This document shows positions 1-6,364 of a stretch of DNA of 7,671 bases, in pieces. How positions within the stretch are numbered: the stretch's first letter is position 1; each line of letters begins with the position of its first letter. The notes under the pieces are model-generated. The model did no database searches, was not told the DNA's origin, and saw nothing but the letters and a program-made list of their open reading frames with translations. Source of the stretch: Methanobacterium sp. UBA8 (lineage in GTDB: Archaea > Methanobacteriota > Methanobacteria > Methanobacteriales > Methanobacteriaceae); NCBI GenBank assembly GCA_002509665.1, contig DADN01000196.1, forward strand, positions 1 to 7,671. Reading direction: 5' to 3'. The position numbers were made by a program, and so were the translations under genes.

Positions 1-30
1 ATTGATGGTTATTTGGATGGTTAAAAACAT

Positions 31-71
31 ATTCAAAAAATAAAAAATCTTCAAACACCGGATGTGTTTGA
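31..71 (-). terminator. Intrinsic-type terminator of the secreted-protein gene
   Basis: Read on the minus strand, an 8-bp perfect stem (TCAAACAC / GTGTTTGA) with a 5-nt loop (ATCCG) begins 10 nt after the stop codon. It is followed at once by AGATTTTTTATTTTTT. Archaeal RNA polymerase terminates at T-rich tracts, so the T-run alone would suffice and the hairpin makes the call stronger. It closes a single-gene transcription unit. Confidence 0.8.
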
Positions 72-81
72 TTGATGTCAT

Positions 82-747
82 TTAGAAATTTCTAAAATAT
101 GTATTGTCAACAGCATTTACAAATTTTCTCGCATCTGACAGCTTTTTGGAAGCTGAATCGAAATGATACGTTTCGTAAATTATGGCAGGCGTTCCATTTT
201 TGGCAATTGGTACAGTAACATATTGCGGACTTGTTGGATTTGGTGGAGTATAAATTAACAGTGAAGGCAGTCTGTAAATTATAGATCTAGCAATTGAGAG
301 AGTGTAGGAACCAGTGGATATTGGATATAAGAACCTGTAATATTTATATCCGCTTGAAGCGCCGTGATTTTCATGAATATCAAATACAAATGTTGGTTTA
401 ATTTTAATTACATCTGGGACAACGAATTTTTGGGCTAATAACTGGCCATTCAGTCTTCCTTGAGTATAATTTGATGCTGATTTGGTTACATGAACTTTAT
501 AGACTATATATCTATAGTTTAAGCTGCTTGATGTGTTTCTCACAACATTTGCTACATCATAACTAAATTCAGTTTCCAATGGATGGACACCAGTTATGTA
601 TACAATCTTTGTAGGAGAATAGGGGTTTCCATAGGTAAACTTTTCTACATAACCATATGAAGTACTGCCTATAACGGCTGCAGAACTAGTACTAACTGCT
701 GAGAAGATCAGTAACAGGCATAGTAAAATTCCTATAATTTTATTTAT
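82..747 (-). CDS. Secreted putative M14/aspartoacylase-like zinc metalloenzyme, apparent AUA start
   Basis: A 221-residue protein if read from an ATA codon at 747. It opens Met-Asn-Lys-Ile-Ile, followed by a hydrophobic core (residues 4-18) and a Ser-Ser-Ala-Ala cleavage region (about 21-24), a typical Sec signal peptide. A stop codon immediately precedes the ATA. The first canonical in-frame start is TTG at 579 (residue 57), which would remove both the signal peptide and His55. Possible zinc ligands follow the M14 / AstE-AspA order: His55-x-x-Glu58 in a Gly-Val-His-Pro-Leu-Glu segment, then His125 in Phe-Asp-Ile-His-Glu, with Glu192 in Ile-Ile-Tyr-Glu-Thr-Tyr as candidate catalytic glutamate. 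Spacings of 67 and 67 residues suit a compact member of that fold. The arginines of classical carboxypeptidases are not obvious, so family and substrate are inference. The rest is rich in Ser, Thr and Tyr, as in extracellular proteins. Alternatives are a non-enzymatic surface protein or a gene with a damaged start. Confidence 0.72.
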   Translation of the reverse strand: MNKIIGILLCLLLIFSAVSTSSAAVIGSTSYGYVEKFTYGNPYSPTKIVYITGVHPLETEFSYDVANVVRNTSSSLNYRYIVYKVHVTKSASNYTQGRLNGQLLAQKFVVPDVIKIKPTFVFDIHENHGASSGYKYYRFLYPISTGSYTLSIARSIIYRLPSLLIYTPPNPTSPQYVTVPIAKNGTPAIIYETYHFDSASKKLSDARKFVNAVDNTYFRNF

Positions 748-750
748 TCA

Positions 751-760
751 ATCACCTCCA
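751..760 (-). promoter_or_regulatory. Full-length Shine-Dalgarno that fixes an unusual start
   Basis: On the minus strand this reads TGGAGGTGAT, a nine-base perfect complement (GGAGGTGAT) of the usual archaeal 16S 3' end. Seven nt separate GGAGG from the ATA codon at 747, an ideal spacing. An out-of-frame TTG overlaps the end of the site, only 3 nt after GGAGG, and runs into a stop after three codons. Confidence 0.8.
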
Positions 761-1138
761 GTTAGATTTTTAAGATAGTATAACAGCTCGATGCTGTGAC
801 GTAATTTAATAATTATTTAATGTTTAAAGGAAGCTAATTTGGAAAAGTAAATTGAAGATGTGCTAATCAAAAGTTAATAAGTAATTTCTTATTAGTAATA
901 TTCATATTTCCAGTATTAATAACTTTGCAATAAACAAATAAAAAACGTTTTAACTAGATTATGGTGGTCAATATGGCATAATAAGCCTTTAAAACAATTT
1001 AAAATTTAAAGGATAGAAAAACATCAAATTAAAAAACACTGTATTTTTAGGAATAAAAATCAGATGTATATTAATTCTTTATTTTATATCTATCATAAAA
1101 AGAGCAATTAAATACTATTTTTTGACTTAACTCGATTT
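761..1138. other. Gene-free A+T-rich spacer with several inverted repeats
   Basis: No convincing coding sequence was found in six frames. Besides the promoter region at its left end, it holds four inverted repeats. These are TAATAAG / CTTATTA (875-881 and 888-894), the 10-bp palindrome AAAACGTTTT (942-951), CCTTTAAA / TTTAAAGG (986-993 and 1005-1012), and ATTTTTA / TAAAAAT (1043-1049 and 1054-1060). The last two lie downstream of the GTPase gene on the minus strand and could shape its 3' end. A T-run (CTCTTTTT on the minus strand, 1098-1105) could terminate it about 35 nt after the stop. A six-codon plus-strand frame, ATG GTG GTC AAT ATG GCA TAA at 961, is too short to call. Confidence 0.6.
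783..821 (-). promoter_or_regulatory. Candidate promoter and dyad upstream of the secreted-protein gene
   Basis: The minus strand has an A+T stretch resembling a TATA box (TTAAATAA, 813-820). About 26 nt downstream, at the expected transcription start, lies the dyad ACAGC-ATCGA-GCTGT (783-797). This gives a leader of about 40 nt that includes the strong ribosome binding site. The dyad could be an operator or a 5' hairpin. The TATA assignment is weak because the whole spacer is A+T-rich. Confidence 0.4.
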
Positions 1139-2728
1139 TCATTCGATGATTCGGGTAATTGTACCTATTCCCTTACTCCGACCTTCTCTAAATATAATTT
1201 TTTGACCTTCTTTAACACAAAAAGGCCTGTATTTAAACTGCATTTTAACTTTGCCAGTATCTCCTGCAGACATATACTCTTTATCCAGGGGTTCAAAGAT
1301 AACAGTTTCTGCAATTGTCTCTATATGAGTTATACATTCATATCCTTCTTTGATGGTTGTTGGATGTACTAATATGGCAACATCTGCCTCAAATTTTTTG
1401 ACAGATTGTTTTTCATAGTCCGGGTCGCATAAAATCATACCTCTTTTAATATTATCGATATTTGCCCCTTTTATCGATATTCCAACTACATCTCCAGCTT
1501 CGGCATAATCTTTTTTGTAGTAATGCATTTCAATGGATTTTGCTCTAACATCCATAAATTTTCCAGTTCCATCCGGACCTAAAAGCAGTTTATCACCATT
1601 TTTAATCTTCCCTTGCCTTACTGTCCCACTTACAACTGCTCCAACACCTGTTACTGAGTATATCTTATCGATATACATCATAAATGGTTTCATGGAATCT
1701 TCTTCCTTTGCCTCAACTTTGAGATTTAAAAATAATTCATCAAGAAGCTCCAGGCCGTCACCAGTTAATGAAGAAACATTTATCACGGGAACAAGATGTT
1801 GATTGGCATGCTCTGCTACAAATTTAGCGTCTTCACATGTTTTTATCATGTAAGGAATTCTTCCAACAAGTTTTAAAAGATTAAACACTTCATCTTTTGT
1901 TTCTTTTATTTTCTCAGCACTTACCAGATCAATTTTAGTAATAACAACAATCGATGGCAAATCCATAGCCATTATAATCCCGAGATGCTCTCGGGTAATA
2001 TGGGTTGGCCCCTGATTTGCAGCTATAGTAACAAGTCCATAGTCCAGTTTTTGGCCTACAATCCCCCTTATAGTTGTTCTAAGCCATGGCTCATGGCCTA
2101 CAGTATCTACAAAACATATGAGTTTGTCGCAGTCTTCAACAGCCTTTGCTTTTTCTTTTTTATTTAAAGGATTTTTAACTCTTACCGGTTCTCTATTGCA
2201 GAATCCATATATTGCAAAGGAGAGGTCTGCTGAAAGTCCTCTTTCTATTTCATGTTTTTGAAGATCTAGAAATATTCTTGTCCTACCTGAACCATCATCA
2301 AGGCTTCCAGTGGTCAGTGTCCCGATGAGTGTGCTTTTTCCATGGTCTACATGTCCTGCAACACCTACAAGCATGTGGTCTCTCTTAGAAAGATCTTTTT
2401 TACCAATAAAAACTCGAGCTACATCGCCATTGTTTCCAGGGTACTTCTCAACTTTTAAAATAGTGGAATTTATCTCTTCTGAGATACTTTTTAAAACAAA
2501 CAGTGATTCTTCCATTTTCTCATCTGAGAGTCCCTGAAGGTTTCCATCATCATCCACACCTATAAAATAAATAGCTTCTCCGCTACCCCGCTCCATTCTG
2601 TATTTCATCTGAGAGGCAAGGCGGTGTTTTCTATCTTTTTGAAGATGATAATCTTTTTTAAGGCTTTCTTTAAATTCTATATTTCTTCTTTCACCTTTTT
2701 TTGTAATATTATAGATGCTGCTTGTCAT
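1139..2728 (-). CDS. GTPBP1/GTPBP2-type translational GTPase
   Basis: A 529-residue elongation-factor-Tu-like GTPase of the archaeal and eukaryotic GTPBP1/2 group. Residues 1-115 form a family-specific N-terminal domain, including Gln-Met-Lys-Tyr-Arg-Met and Tyr-Phe-Ile-Gly-Val-Asp-Asp-Asp-Gly. The G domain follows: G1 Gly-His-Val-Asp-His-Gly-Lys-Ser-Thr (125-133), G3 Asp-Thr-Val-Gly-His (208-212), G4 Thr-Lys-Ile-Asp (264-267) and G5 Ser-Ser-Leu (319-321). Residues about 345-529 are two beta-barrel domains, ending in the characteristic [10 protein letters not shown]. Human relatives are linked to aminoacyl-tRNA delivery, rescue of stalled ribosomes and mRNA decay. The archaeal role is not settled. 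It lies 41 nt downstream of the DUF1922 gene and probably shares its transcript. No strong Shine-Dalgarno precedes the ATG, though the encoded N terminus looks complete. G4 has Thr in place of the usual Asn, which is compatible with this branch. Confidence 0.93.
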   Translation of the reverse strand: MTSSIYNITKKGERRNIEFKESLKKDYHLQKDRKHRLASQMKYRMERGSGEAIYFIGVDDDGNLQGLSDEKMEESLFVLKSISEEINSTILKVEKYPGNNGDVARVFIGKKDLSKRDHMLVGVAGHVDHGKSTLIGTLTTGSLDDGSGRTRIFLDLQKHEIERGLSADLSFAIYGFCNREPVRVKNPLNKKEKAKAVEDCDKLICFVDTVGHEPWLRTTIRGIVGQKLDYGLVTIAANQGPTHITREHLGIIMAMDLPSIVVITKIDLVSAEKIKETKDEVFNLLKLVGRIPYMIKTCEDAKFVAEHANQHLVPVINVSSLTGDGLELLDELFLNLKVEAKEEDSMKPFMMYIDKIYSVTGVGAVVSGTVRQGKIKNGDKLLLGPDGTGKFMDVRAKSIEMHYYKKDYAEAGDVVGISIKGANIDNIKRGMILCDPDYEKQSVKKFEADVAILVHPTTIKEGYECITHIETIAETVIFEPLDKEYMSAGDTGKVKMQFKYRPFCVKEGQKIIFREGRSKGIGTITRIIE

Positions 2729-2769
2729 GAGATTGAACTATTTTTTATAATTCCTCAAATAAAGTAATA

Positions 2770-2982
2770 TCAGAGTTTATCGGCAGTTGTAAAAACTGCA
2801 CCACCGTATTTCTCTTCCTGTAATTCTTTAACTTTTTGTACGGCTAACTGCACATCTTCAGTTTTTGCAAGGATACGCCGGCCTTTAACCTTAAATACTT
2901 TGCCGCAAACGCATTTTTTTTGCTTTACTCCATCTTTGGAGTACATTGCACGCCCGCAGTTGCATCTAAATATGAGGTACAT
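2770..2982 (-). CDS. DUF1922 zinc-ribbon protein (MTH1184-like)
   Basis: A 70-residue protein starting Met-Tyr-Leu-Ile-Phe-Arg-Cys. It has two Cys-x-Cys-Gly knuckles, Cys7/Cys9 and Cys24/Cys26, which should bind one zinc ion. A C-terminal helix carries Leu-Gln-Glu-Glu-Lys-Tyr-Gly. From memory it closely matches MTH1184 of Methanothermobacter thermautotrophicus (DUF1922, structure 1GH9) in length and in these motifs. The molecular function is unknown. A rubredoxin- or ribbon-like fold suggests nucleic-acid or protein binding, but that is inference. Start: GTGTGAT lies 4 nt before the ATG. It sits between the TraB gene and the GTPase gene on the same strand, with its own candidate promoter. Confidence 0.93.
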   Translation of the reverse strand: MYLIFRCNCGRAMYSKDGVKQKKCVCGKVFKVKGRRILAKTEDVQLAVQKVKELQEEKYGGAVFTTADKL

Positions 2983-3020
2983 GAAATCACACGTTAATTT
3001 GTTGAATATTATCTGGTTTG

Positions 3021-3040
3021 TTAATTTTTAAAATTCACGG
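3021..3040 (-). promoter_or_regulatory. Candidate promoter of the DUF1922-GTPase unit
   Basis: The minus strand reads CCGTGAATTTTAAAAATTAA, a TATA-like element preceded by a purine-containing BRE-like stretch. It lies about 45 nt upstream of the DUF1922 ATG, which predicts a leader of roughly 20 nt, enough to hold the GTGTGAT site. A second TATA-like run further upstream (TTTTAAATAAA, 3067-3077) cannot be excluded. Confidence 0.4.
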
Positions 3041-3083
3041 AATTGTATTAATAATGTAACTTCACTTTATTTAAAATTTTTTG

Positions 3084-3127
3084 AAAAAAAGAATTTAAAA
3101 TATATTCAATTAGCCAGAGAGTTGGCT
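3084..3127 (-). terminator. Probable terminator after the TraB gene
   Basis: On the minus strand a short hairpin (AGCCA-ACTCTC-TGGCT, 3112-3127) starts 13 nt after the TraB stop codon. About 20 nt later comes a seven-T run (3084-3090). The stem is weak and distant, so the T-run is probably the working part. It would separate comB-traB from DUF1922-GTPase. Confidence 0.5.
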
Positions 3128-3140
3128 TTCGGTGTTACAG

Positions 3141-4373
3141 TCATCCCCATCCAAAAATTTTACCGAGTATTGGATTGAATATGTTAAAAATTGTAATAAG
3201 TATTGGATTAATGACTGCAGAAATTTTGAGAATTAATGGATAGAATACATTGGGTATTGTAAGGAATGCACCTATAGATGCACCAATATTGGTTCCAACA
3301 ACAACTATCAAAACCCTAAAGAGGTTGTTATTCCAGAAGTCCCTTAAACTTTCACAGTCTTTAAAGCCTGCCAGGTCATCCATTCCTACTTTTCTTCCTT
3401 TGGCTTCTACAATTCCTGAAAACCATCCTGCAGCAAGAAGAGGGTGTAAAACTGTTAAGGGAGCCACAATAAATGCAGTTATTGCAGAATAAATCTTTGA
3501 TCCAGATAAAATACAACCAGCAAAAGATAATCCACTTGTTAGCAGCACGTATTGGAGAATGCTGGTCTGTATATTAATTCCACTTAGAAATGCCATTGCA
3601 AATACTGCAATGAAAACAACAGGTATTAAAAATAGAAGGATCTGCATGAAGGAAAATCTGGATTTTTTAATGCCTAAAAGGTCGTAAAGTGGAGGGATGT
3701 CTTCAGGATTATTGATGTATCTTGTAATTCCTTCTTTATGTCCTGCACCCACTACAGCAACTACGCTTTCATCTGGAATATCTGTAAGCATTCTTGCCAT
3801 GTACTGGTCTCTTTCATTTACCAGAACATCATATGCTTTGGGTGACATTTCCTTAAAATATCCCATGACCTCTTCGAGAGCATCCCCTTCAGTTATACTT
3901 TCAATATCTTCAATTTCTTCATCTTTACTGAAGAAAGATGCTATTAAACCGTATATAAACTTCATTTTTTCAATGATGCTCATTTTGTTTAATGCACGGT
4001 TCAGGGTTATTGAAATGTCACGATCTATTAATGCAATTTTTGCTCCTATTTCGTTTGCCGCTTCTATTGCAGCCATCATCTCTGATCCAGGTTTAACACC
4101 TACATCATCACCTATTCTGCGCTGCATATATGATAAAAATCCGCTAACTAAGAATAAGGTCAGGTTGTCGCCTTTAATCAGTTTTTTAATTTGAAATTCC
4201 TCTTTAGGAGTTTCAACTCCTTCTTTTTCGTTTAATAGATTAGTATAACGATTAATATCTAGTTCAATAGCAACAACGTCTGGTTTCTTCTCTAAAATTG
4301 TATCTCGAACTTTTTCAACACTTTTTTCTGATACATGCGCTGTTCCGATTATTTCAAGTGATTCAGGTGCCAT
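3141..4373 (-). CDS. TraB/PrgY family membrane protein
   Basis: A 410-residue protein of the TraB (PrgY/GumN-like) superfamily. The soluble N-terminal part carries Gly-Thr-Ala-His-Val-Ser (10-15), Glu-Leu-Asp (37-39), Asp-Arg-Asp (117-119), Glu-Arg-Asp-x-Tyr-Met-Ala (187-193) and Val-Val-Gly-Ala-Gly-His (207-212). These are the conserved GxxH, glutamate, arginine and GxGH elements proposed to form a metal-dependent peptidase-like site. The C-terminal part has four or five hydrophobic segments (about 242-264, 272-290, 294-323, 352-373 and 379-402), so it is anchored in the membrane. Length and topology match archaeal TraB proteins. PrgY of enterococci lowers inhibitory pheromone activity, but the archaeal substrate is unknown. 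The ATG follows the comB stop by 14 nt, indicating one transcript. The ribosome binding site is a modest GTGAGAT. Confidence 0.92.
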   Translation of the reverse strand: MAPESLEIIGTAHVSEKSVEKVRDTILEKKPDVVAIELDINRYTNLLNEKEGVETPKEEFQIKKLIKGDNLTLFLVSGFLSYMQRRIGDDVGVKPGSEMMAAIEAANEIGAKIALIDRDISITLNRALNKMSIIEKMKFIYGLIASFFSKDEEIEDIESITEGDALEEVMGYFKEMSPKAYDVLVNERDQYMARMLTDIPDESVVAVVGAGHKEGITRYINNPEDIPPLYDLLGIKKSRFSFMQILLFLIPVVFIAVFAMAFLSGINIQTSILQYVLLTSGLSFAGCILSGSKIYSAITAFIVAPLTVLHPLLAAGWFSGIVEAKGRKVGMDDLAGFKDCESLRDFWNNNLFRVLIVVVGTNIGASIGAFLTIPNVFYPLILKISAVINPILITIFNIFNPILGKIFGWG

Positions 4374-4387
4374 GGCAATCTCACGTT

Positions 4388-5059
4388 TTAATTTGTATAA
4401 TTTTTAATGATCCCTTTTTCATATATGGGGATAATATCATATATATTTTTTTTAATACTAAATTTTATGTCTTCCAAAAATCCGAGTTTTTGGAGGGTCA
4501 AAGAAGACTTTGAATTCATAATTGCTTTTTTAACCATTTCTTCGTCCCTTGATGCCATATATGCGGCTGTGGCCATTTCATCAAGTTCATAATTTTTAAG
4601 ATAAGATATTATTTCTCCAGCTCCAAGGAAATCTTCAATTGCAAATCTTCCTCTAACTCCTGCCATTACAATTTCTATATGATCTTCAGCAATTTCAGAA
4701 GCTTTTTGGGCTACAGCTTTTGCATTTACAAATGATCCAACGAGTGCTGTTGCTTTCATTCCTTCAAGAATTCTCGTACCATTTGTAGTGGTAAGCACAA
4801 GGGTATCTCCGCTGAAATTTTGTATTGCAACTGGTGAATTTCCAGTATCAAATCCGGGAATAGGGGCTCCATCTCTTTCACCTGCAAGCACTGCATTGTA
4901 CTTTTCGGCGAATTCTATGGCCTTATATTTATCTTTTACGGCTATAATTTTATTAAAATTATTTAAAGCAACATTTATAGTAGCACTAGCTCTTAAAACA
5001 TCTACCATAATTGCAACATCTTTAGAGTTTGATTTATCTAAACTTAGAGAAACTAACAT
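4388..5059 (-). CDS. comB: 2-Phosphosulfolactate phosphatase
   Basis: A 223-residue enzyme that dephosphorylates (R)-2-phospho-3-sulfolactate to sulfolactate, the second step of coenzyme M synthesis from phosphoenolpyruvate and sulfite. It is cytoplasmic and Mg-dependent in the family. Family motifs are all present: Asp-Val-Leu-Arg-Ala-Ser (20-25), Gly-Glu-Arg (60-62), Gly-Phe-Asp-Thr-Gly-Asn-Ser-Pro (69-76), Thr-Thr-Asn-Gly-Thr (91-95) and a Met-Ala-Gly ... Glu-Asp segment (132-143). The ATG at 5059 gives the usual N terminus Met-Leu-Val-Ser-Leu-Ser-Leu and has GGTG 6 nt upstream. An in-frame TTG at 5071 overlaps that GGTG and is rejected. traB follows after 14 nt. From memory the Methanothermobacter homologue is MTH1182, two loci from the DUF1922 gene MTH1184, which agrees with the gene order here. 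Confidence 0.95.
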   Translation of the reverse strand: MLVSLSLDKSNSKDVAIMVDVLRASATINVALNNFNKIIAVKDKYKAIEFAEKYNAVLAGERDGAPIPGFDTGNSPVAIQNFSGDTLVLTTTNGTRILEGMKATALVGSFVNAKAVAQKASEIAEDHIEIVMAGVRGRFAIEDFLGAGEIISYLKNYELDEMATAAYMASRDEEMVKKAIMNSKSSLTLQKLGFLEDIKFSIKKNIYDIIPIYEKGIIKNYTN

Positions 5060-5111
5060 TAAAAACACCAAAAATAAGGAAATTCAATAAACAAAAAACG
5101 AAATTTGGGGG

Positions 5112-5130
5112 TATTTATTTAATTTTTCGG
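5112..5130 (-). promoter_or_regulatory. comB promoter (BRE and TATA box)
   Basis: On the minus strand CCGAAAAATTAAATAAATA combines an A-rich BRE-like segment with a TATA box (TTAAATAAATA). Transcription would start near 5090, leaving a leader of about 30 nt with the GGTG ribosome binding site. The BRE half lies inside a decayed duplicate of the TRAM gene's 3' end. comB could also be reached by read-through from the TRAM gene, whose stop is 102 nt upstream of the comB ATG. Confidence 0.55.
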
Positions 5131-5215
5131 CAAATCCAAAATGTCTTTACAAAAACGATTTTTAACTAATTTTTTCAGCAAAACCAAAACGTCTTCTTAC
5201 AGAAACGATTTTAAC
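5121..5215. repeat. Imperfect tandem duplication of the TRAM gene 3' end
   Basis: Copy A (5121-5166) and copy B (5168-5215) align over nearly their whole length with about five mismatches and small indels of 1, 2 and 1 nt. Copy B encodes the C-terminal residues of the TRAM protein ([15 protein letters not shown]). Copy A lies just after it on the minus strand. Once its indel is ignored, it still spells His-Phe-Gly-Phe-Ala-Glu-Lys-Leu in another frame. The current TAA stop (5162-5164) is formed at the start of copy A. Confidence 0.85.
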
Positions 5216-5374
5216 TTTAACTTCTTCTCCAGCTTTTGTACCTGGTACAAATACCACAAAACCATTTATGCGGGTAATTCCGTCGCCTTCTTTACCTACA
5301 TCTTCTATCTTTACATCATATTCTTCCCCTTCTGAAATAGGGGCAGTTTTTGGACCTTGATCTGTTCCGAACAA
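5162..5374 (-). CDS. Small single-TRAM-domain RNA-binding protein
   Basis: A 70-residue protein that is essentially one TRAM domain (residues about 14-68): [20 protein letters not shown], then Val-Val-Phe-Val-Pro-Gly and a basic Arg-Arg-Arg-Phe-Gly-Phe end. Stand-alone TRAM proteins are abundant in methanogens and act as RNA chaperones like bacterial cold-shock proteins. The chosen start is TTG at 5374 (Met-Phe-Gly-Thr-Asp), because GGAAGTGAAT lies 3 nt upstream. A GTG at 5383 would add three residues but overlaps that site. The gene's 3' end is tandemly duplicated. It is first in a same-strand run leading into comB, and its promoter carries a dyad at the expected transcription start. Assignment to the fold is firm; the cellular role is inferred from the family. 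Confidence 0.92.
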   Translation of the reverse strand: MFGTDQGPKTAPISEGEEYDVKIEDVGKEGDGITRINGFVVFVPGTKAGEEVKVKIVSVRRRFGFAEKIS

Positions 5375-5390
5375 TTTATTCACTTCCTTT

Positions 5391-5409
5391 GACCAAAACT
5401 AAGTTGGTC
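5391..5409. promoter_or_regulatory. Operator-like dyad at the TRAM gene transcription start
   Basis: GACCAA-AACTAAG-TTGGTC is an inverted repeat with 6-bp arms. The internal AACTAAGTT is also palindromic. It lies between the TRAM TATA box and the ribosome binding site, at the predicted transcription start. A related sequence occurs near the divergent gene at 5556-5570. Confidence 0.45.
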
Positions 5410-5410
5410 T

Positions 5411-5424
5411 CATTTAAATATACG
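5411..5424 (-). promoter_or_regulatory. TRAM gene promoter (TATA box)
   Basis: The minus strand reads CCGTATATTTAAATG. The TATA-like core is centred about 26 nt upstream of a start near 5391, which leaves a leader of about 17 nt carrying GGAAGTGAAT. Confidence 0.5.
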
Positions 5425-5532
5425 GTTAAGTTATTATATAAATGTTTTCATAACATTATTAACAATTGTATATTTACATGATTTAAGGAATTTCCCTGGT
5501 TTAAAATAATATTTAAGTGTTTTGATCATTTC

Positions 5533-5570
5533 ATATAAAATTAAAAATAGATTAAACCAAACTAAATTTG
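5533..5570 (+). promoter_or_regulatory. Promoter and operator-like element of the small orphan gene
   Basis: ATATAAAATT (5533-5542) is the best TATA candidate and predicts a start near 5563. ACCAAACTAAATTTG (5556-5570) covers that position. It resembles ACCAAAACTAAGTTGG of the TRAM dyad (5392-5407), with one indel and two differences. Both elements sit at the predicted start sites of divergent genes, 147 bp apart. Confidence 0.4.
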
Positions 5571-5603
5571 AATAAATTGATAAAATTTAAGAGGATGATG
5601 GGC

Positions 5604-5876
5604 TTGAGTGATGATGATAAAACAATTGAATCAGTAGTAGCGGAGTATAAAATGAGTATGGGCGGGTCATTTTTCAATGATTTCACTAAAAAACATGACA
5701 AAGATCTTGAATTAGAAGAATTGATAATTAAAAAAGGGATAGATAATCATCTTTTTGACACTCATGAACTGTTATCAATTTATGATAATCTATCTGAGTA
5801 TAATAAAAGGGAATTTTTCCAGAAAGTAGTCGTGGCATTTATTAAATTTAAATTTCAGGAAGATACTGTGGAATAA
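5604..5876 (+). CDS. Hypothetical small acidic helical protein
   Basis: I do not recognise this family. The 90-residue product begins Met-Ser-Asp-Asp-Asp-Lys and is rich in Asp, Glu and Lys. It is probably mostly helical and has no membrane segment or signal peptide. A Gly-Gly-Ser-Phe-Phe turn lies near residue 20 and an aromatic-hydrophobic helix near 71-84 (Phe-Phe-Gln-Lys-Val-Val-Val-Ala-Phe-Ile). Start: TTG at 5604 is preceded at 4 nt by GAGGATGAT, close to the consensus site, the same spacing as the PRC-barrel gene. The frame is open back to TTG 5568 (12 more residues), but nothing resembling a ribosome binding site lies there. It is divergent from the TRAM gene and convergent with the PRC-barrel gene. 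Confidence 0.65.
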   Translation: MSDDDKTIESVVAEYKMSMGGSFFNDFTKKHDKDLELEELIIKKGIDNHLFDTHELLSIYDNLSEYNKREFFQKVVVAFIKFKFQEDTVE

Positions 5877-5942
5877 TTTGATTAATGCATAAAATTGTTC
5901 CATTTAAATAAATTATTTTACTTCCGATATTTTGAACCTTGA

Positions 5943-6206
5943 TTATTCTCCGCCGGTTATAACATCTAAATCTTCTTGAGTAAGCGGTTTTCCTTTTAGA
6001 AGTACCTTTTCTCCAATTGTATCGACCATATTGCATGGAATAAGTTTGGTTTCTCCACGCCCTATTTTACCAGTGATGCTTGCTTCTCGGAGTACAAGAC
6101 CTTCAATTCTGCGGTTTCTAAAATCTAAATCAATGTCTTCTACTTCTCCAACTACATTTCCTTTTCCATCTATTACTTCTTTACCTTTAAGATCGTCTAT
6201 TTTCAT
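5943..6206 (-). CDS. PRC-barrel domain protein
   Basis: An 87-residue stand-alone PRC-barrel protein. Conserved features are Met-Lys-Ile-Asp-Asp-Leu-Lys-Gly-Lys-Glu-Val-Ile-Asp at the start, Gly-Asn-Val-Val-Gly-Glu-Val-Glu-Asp-Ile (16-25), Ile-Glu-Gly-Leu-Val-Leu (34-39) and a final strand with Lys-Leu-Ile-Pro-Cys-Asn-Met-Val (54-61). The fold occurs in RimM and in photosynthetic reaction-centre H subunits. Small archaeal versions are common, and roles in RNA or division-protein binding have been proposed; which applies here cannot be read from sequence. ATG 6206 is chosen because GGTGAT lies 4 nt upstream. ATG 6218 overlaps that site. The gene converges with the orphan gene, 66 nt apart, with no clear terminator between them. 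Confidence 0.94.
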   Translation of the reverse strand: MKIDDLKGKEVIDGKGNVVGEVEDIDLDFRNRRIEGLVLREASITGKIGRGETKLIPCNMVDTIGEKVLLKGKPLTQEDLDVITGGE

Positions 6207-6210
6207 ATTG

Positions 6211-6254
6211 ATCACCATTTTAGTTAATTATAAATATTCTTATTTTAAATAAAA
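6211..6254 (-). promoter_or_regulatory. PRC-barrel gene promoter and ribosome binding site
   Basis: On the minus strand TTTTATTTAAAATA (6241-6254) is the likely TATA element, predicting a start near 6221 and a leader of about 15 nt. GGTGAT (6211-6216) lies 4 nt before ATG 6206 and decides the start over ATG 6218. A perfect 10-bp palindrome, AATCTAGATT (6261-6270), is just upstream of the TATA region. Confidence 0.5.
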
Positions 6255-6364
6255 CTTTTTAATCTAGATTTAAGTCTTTTCAATGGTTTTATTATCTCTC
6301 TTAAATGGTTTGCATTCCCATTTGTAATACTAATTATATTATTTTTAATATATTAAAATTCCTC

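Noticed and set aside
82..579. Start of the secreted protein at TTG 579
   Set aside because: It has no ribosome binding site and removes both a clear signal peptide and His55, while a perfect Shine-Dalgarno lies upstream at 751-760 in front of the same frame.
1533..2537. Plus-strand open frames opposite the GTPase gene
   Set aside because: They are antisense shadows of a strongly conserved gene and have no domain signal of their own.
2741..2750. TATA box (TTATAAAAAA on the minus strand) for the GTPase gene alone
   Set aside because: Its centre is only about 18 nt from the ATG, so transcription would start inside the gene. Cotranscription with DUF1922 is simpler.
3250..5090. Plus-strand open frames opposite traB and comB
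   Set aside because: They lie antisense to clear family members, with low-complexity Ser/Ile/Phe-rich translations and no ribosome binding sites.
5162..5383. GTG 5383 as start of the TRAM gene
   Set aside because: The GTG forms part of the GGAAGTGAAT ribosome binding site. TTG 5374 has proper spacing and gives Met-Phe-Gly.
5568..5603. TTG 5568 as start of the small orphan gene
   Set aside because: No ribosome binding site precedes it, and it coincides with the predicted transcription start. TTG 5604 has GAGGATGAT at 4 nt.
5848..6252. Other frames overlapping the PRC-barrel gene on either strand
   Set aside because: The PRC-barrel reading explains the region fully; the others are compositional shadows.
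6343..6358. 16-bp perfect palindrome TTTTAATATATTAAAA
   Set aside because: It is purely A+T in A+T-rich DNA and is not tied to a promoter position or repeated elsewhere. Chance is a sufficient explanation.
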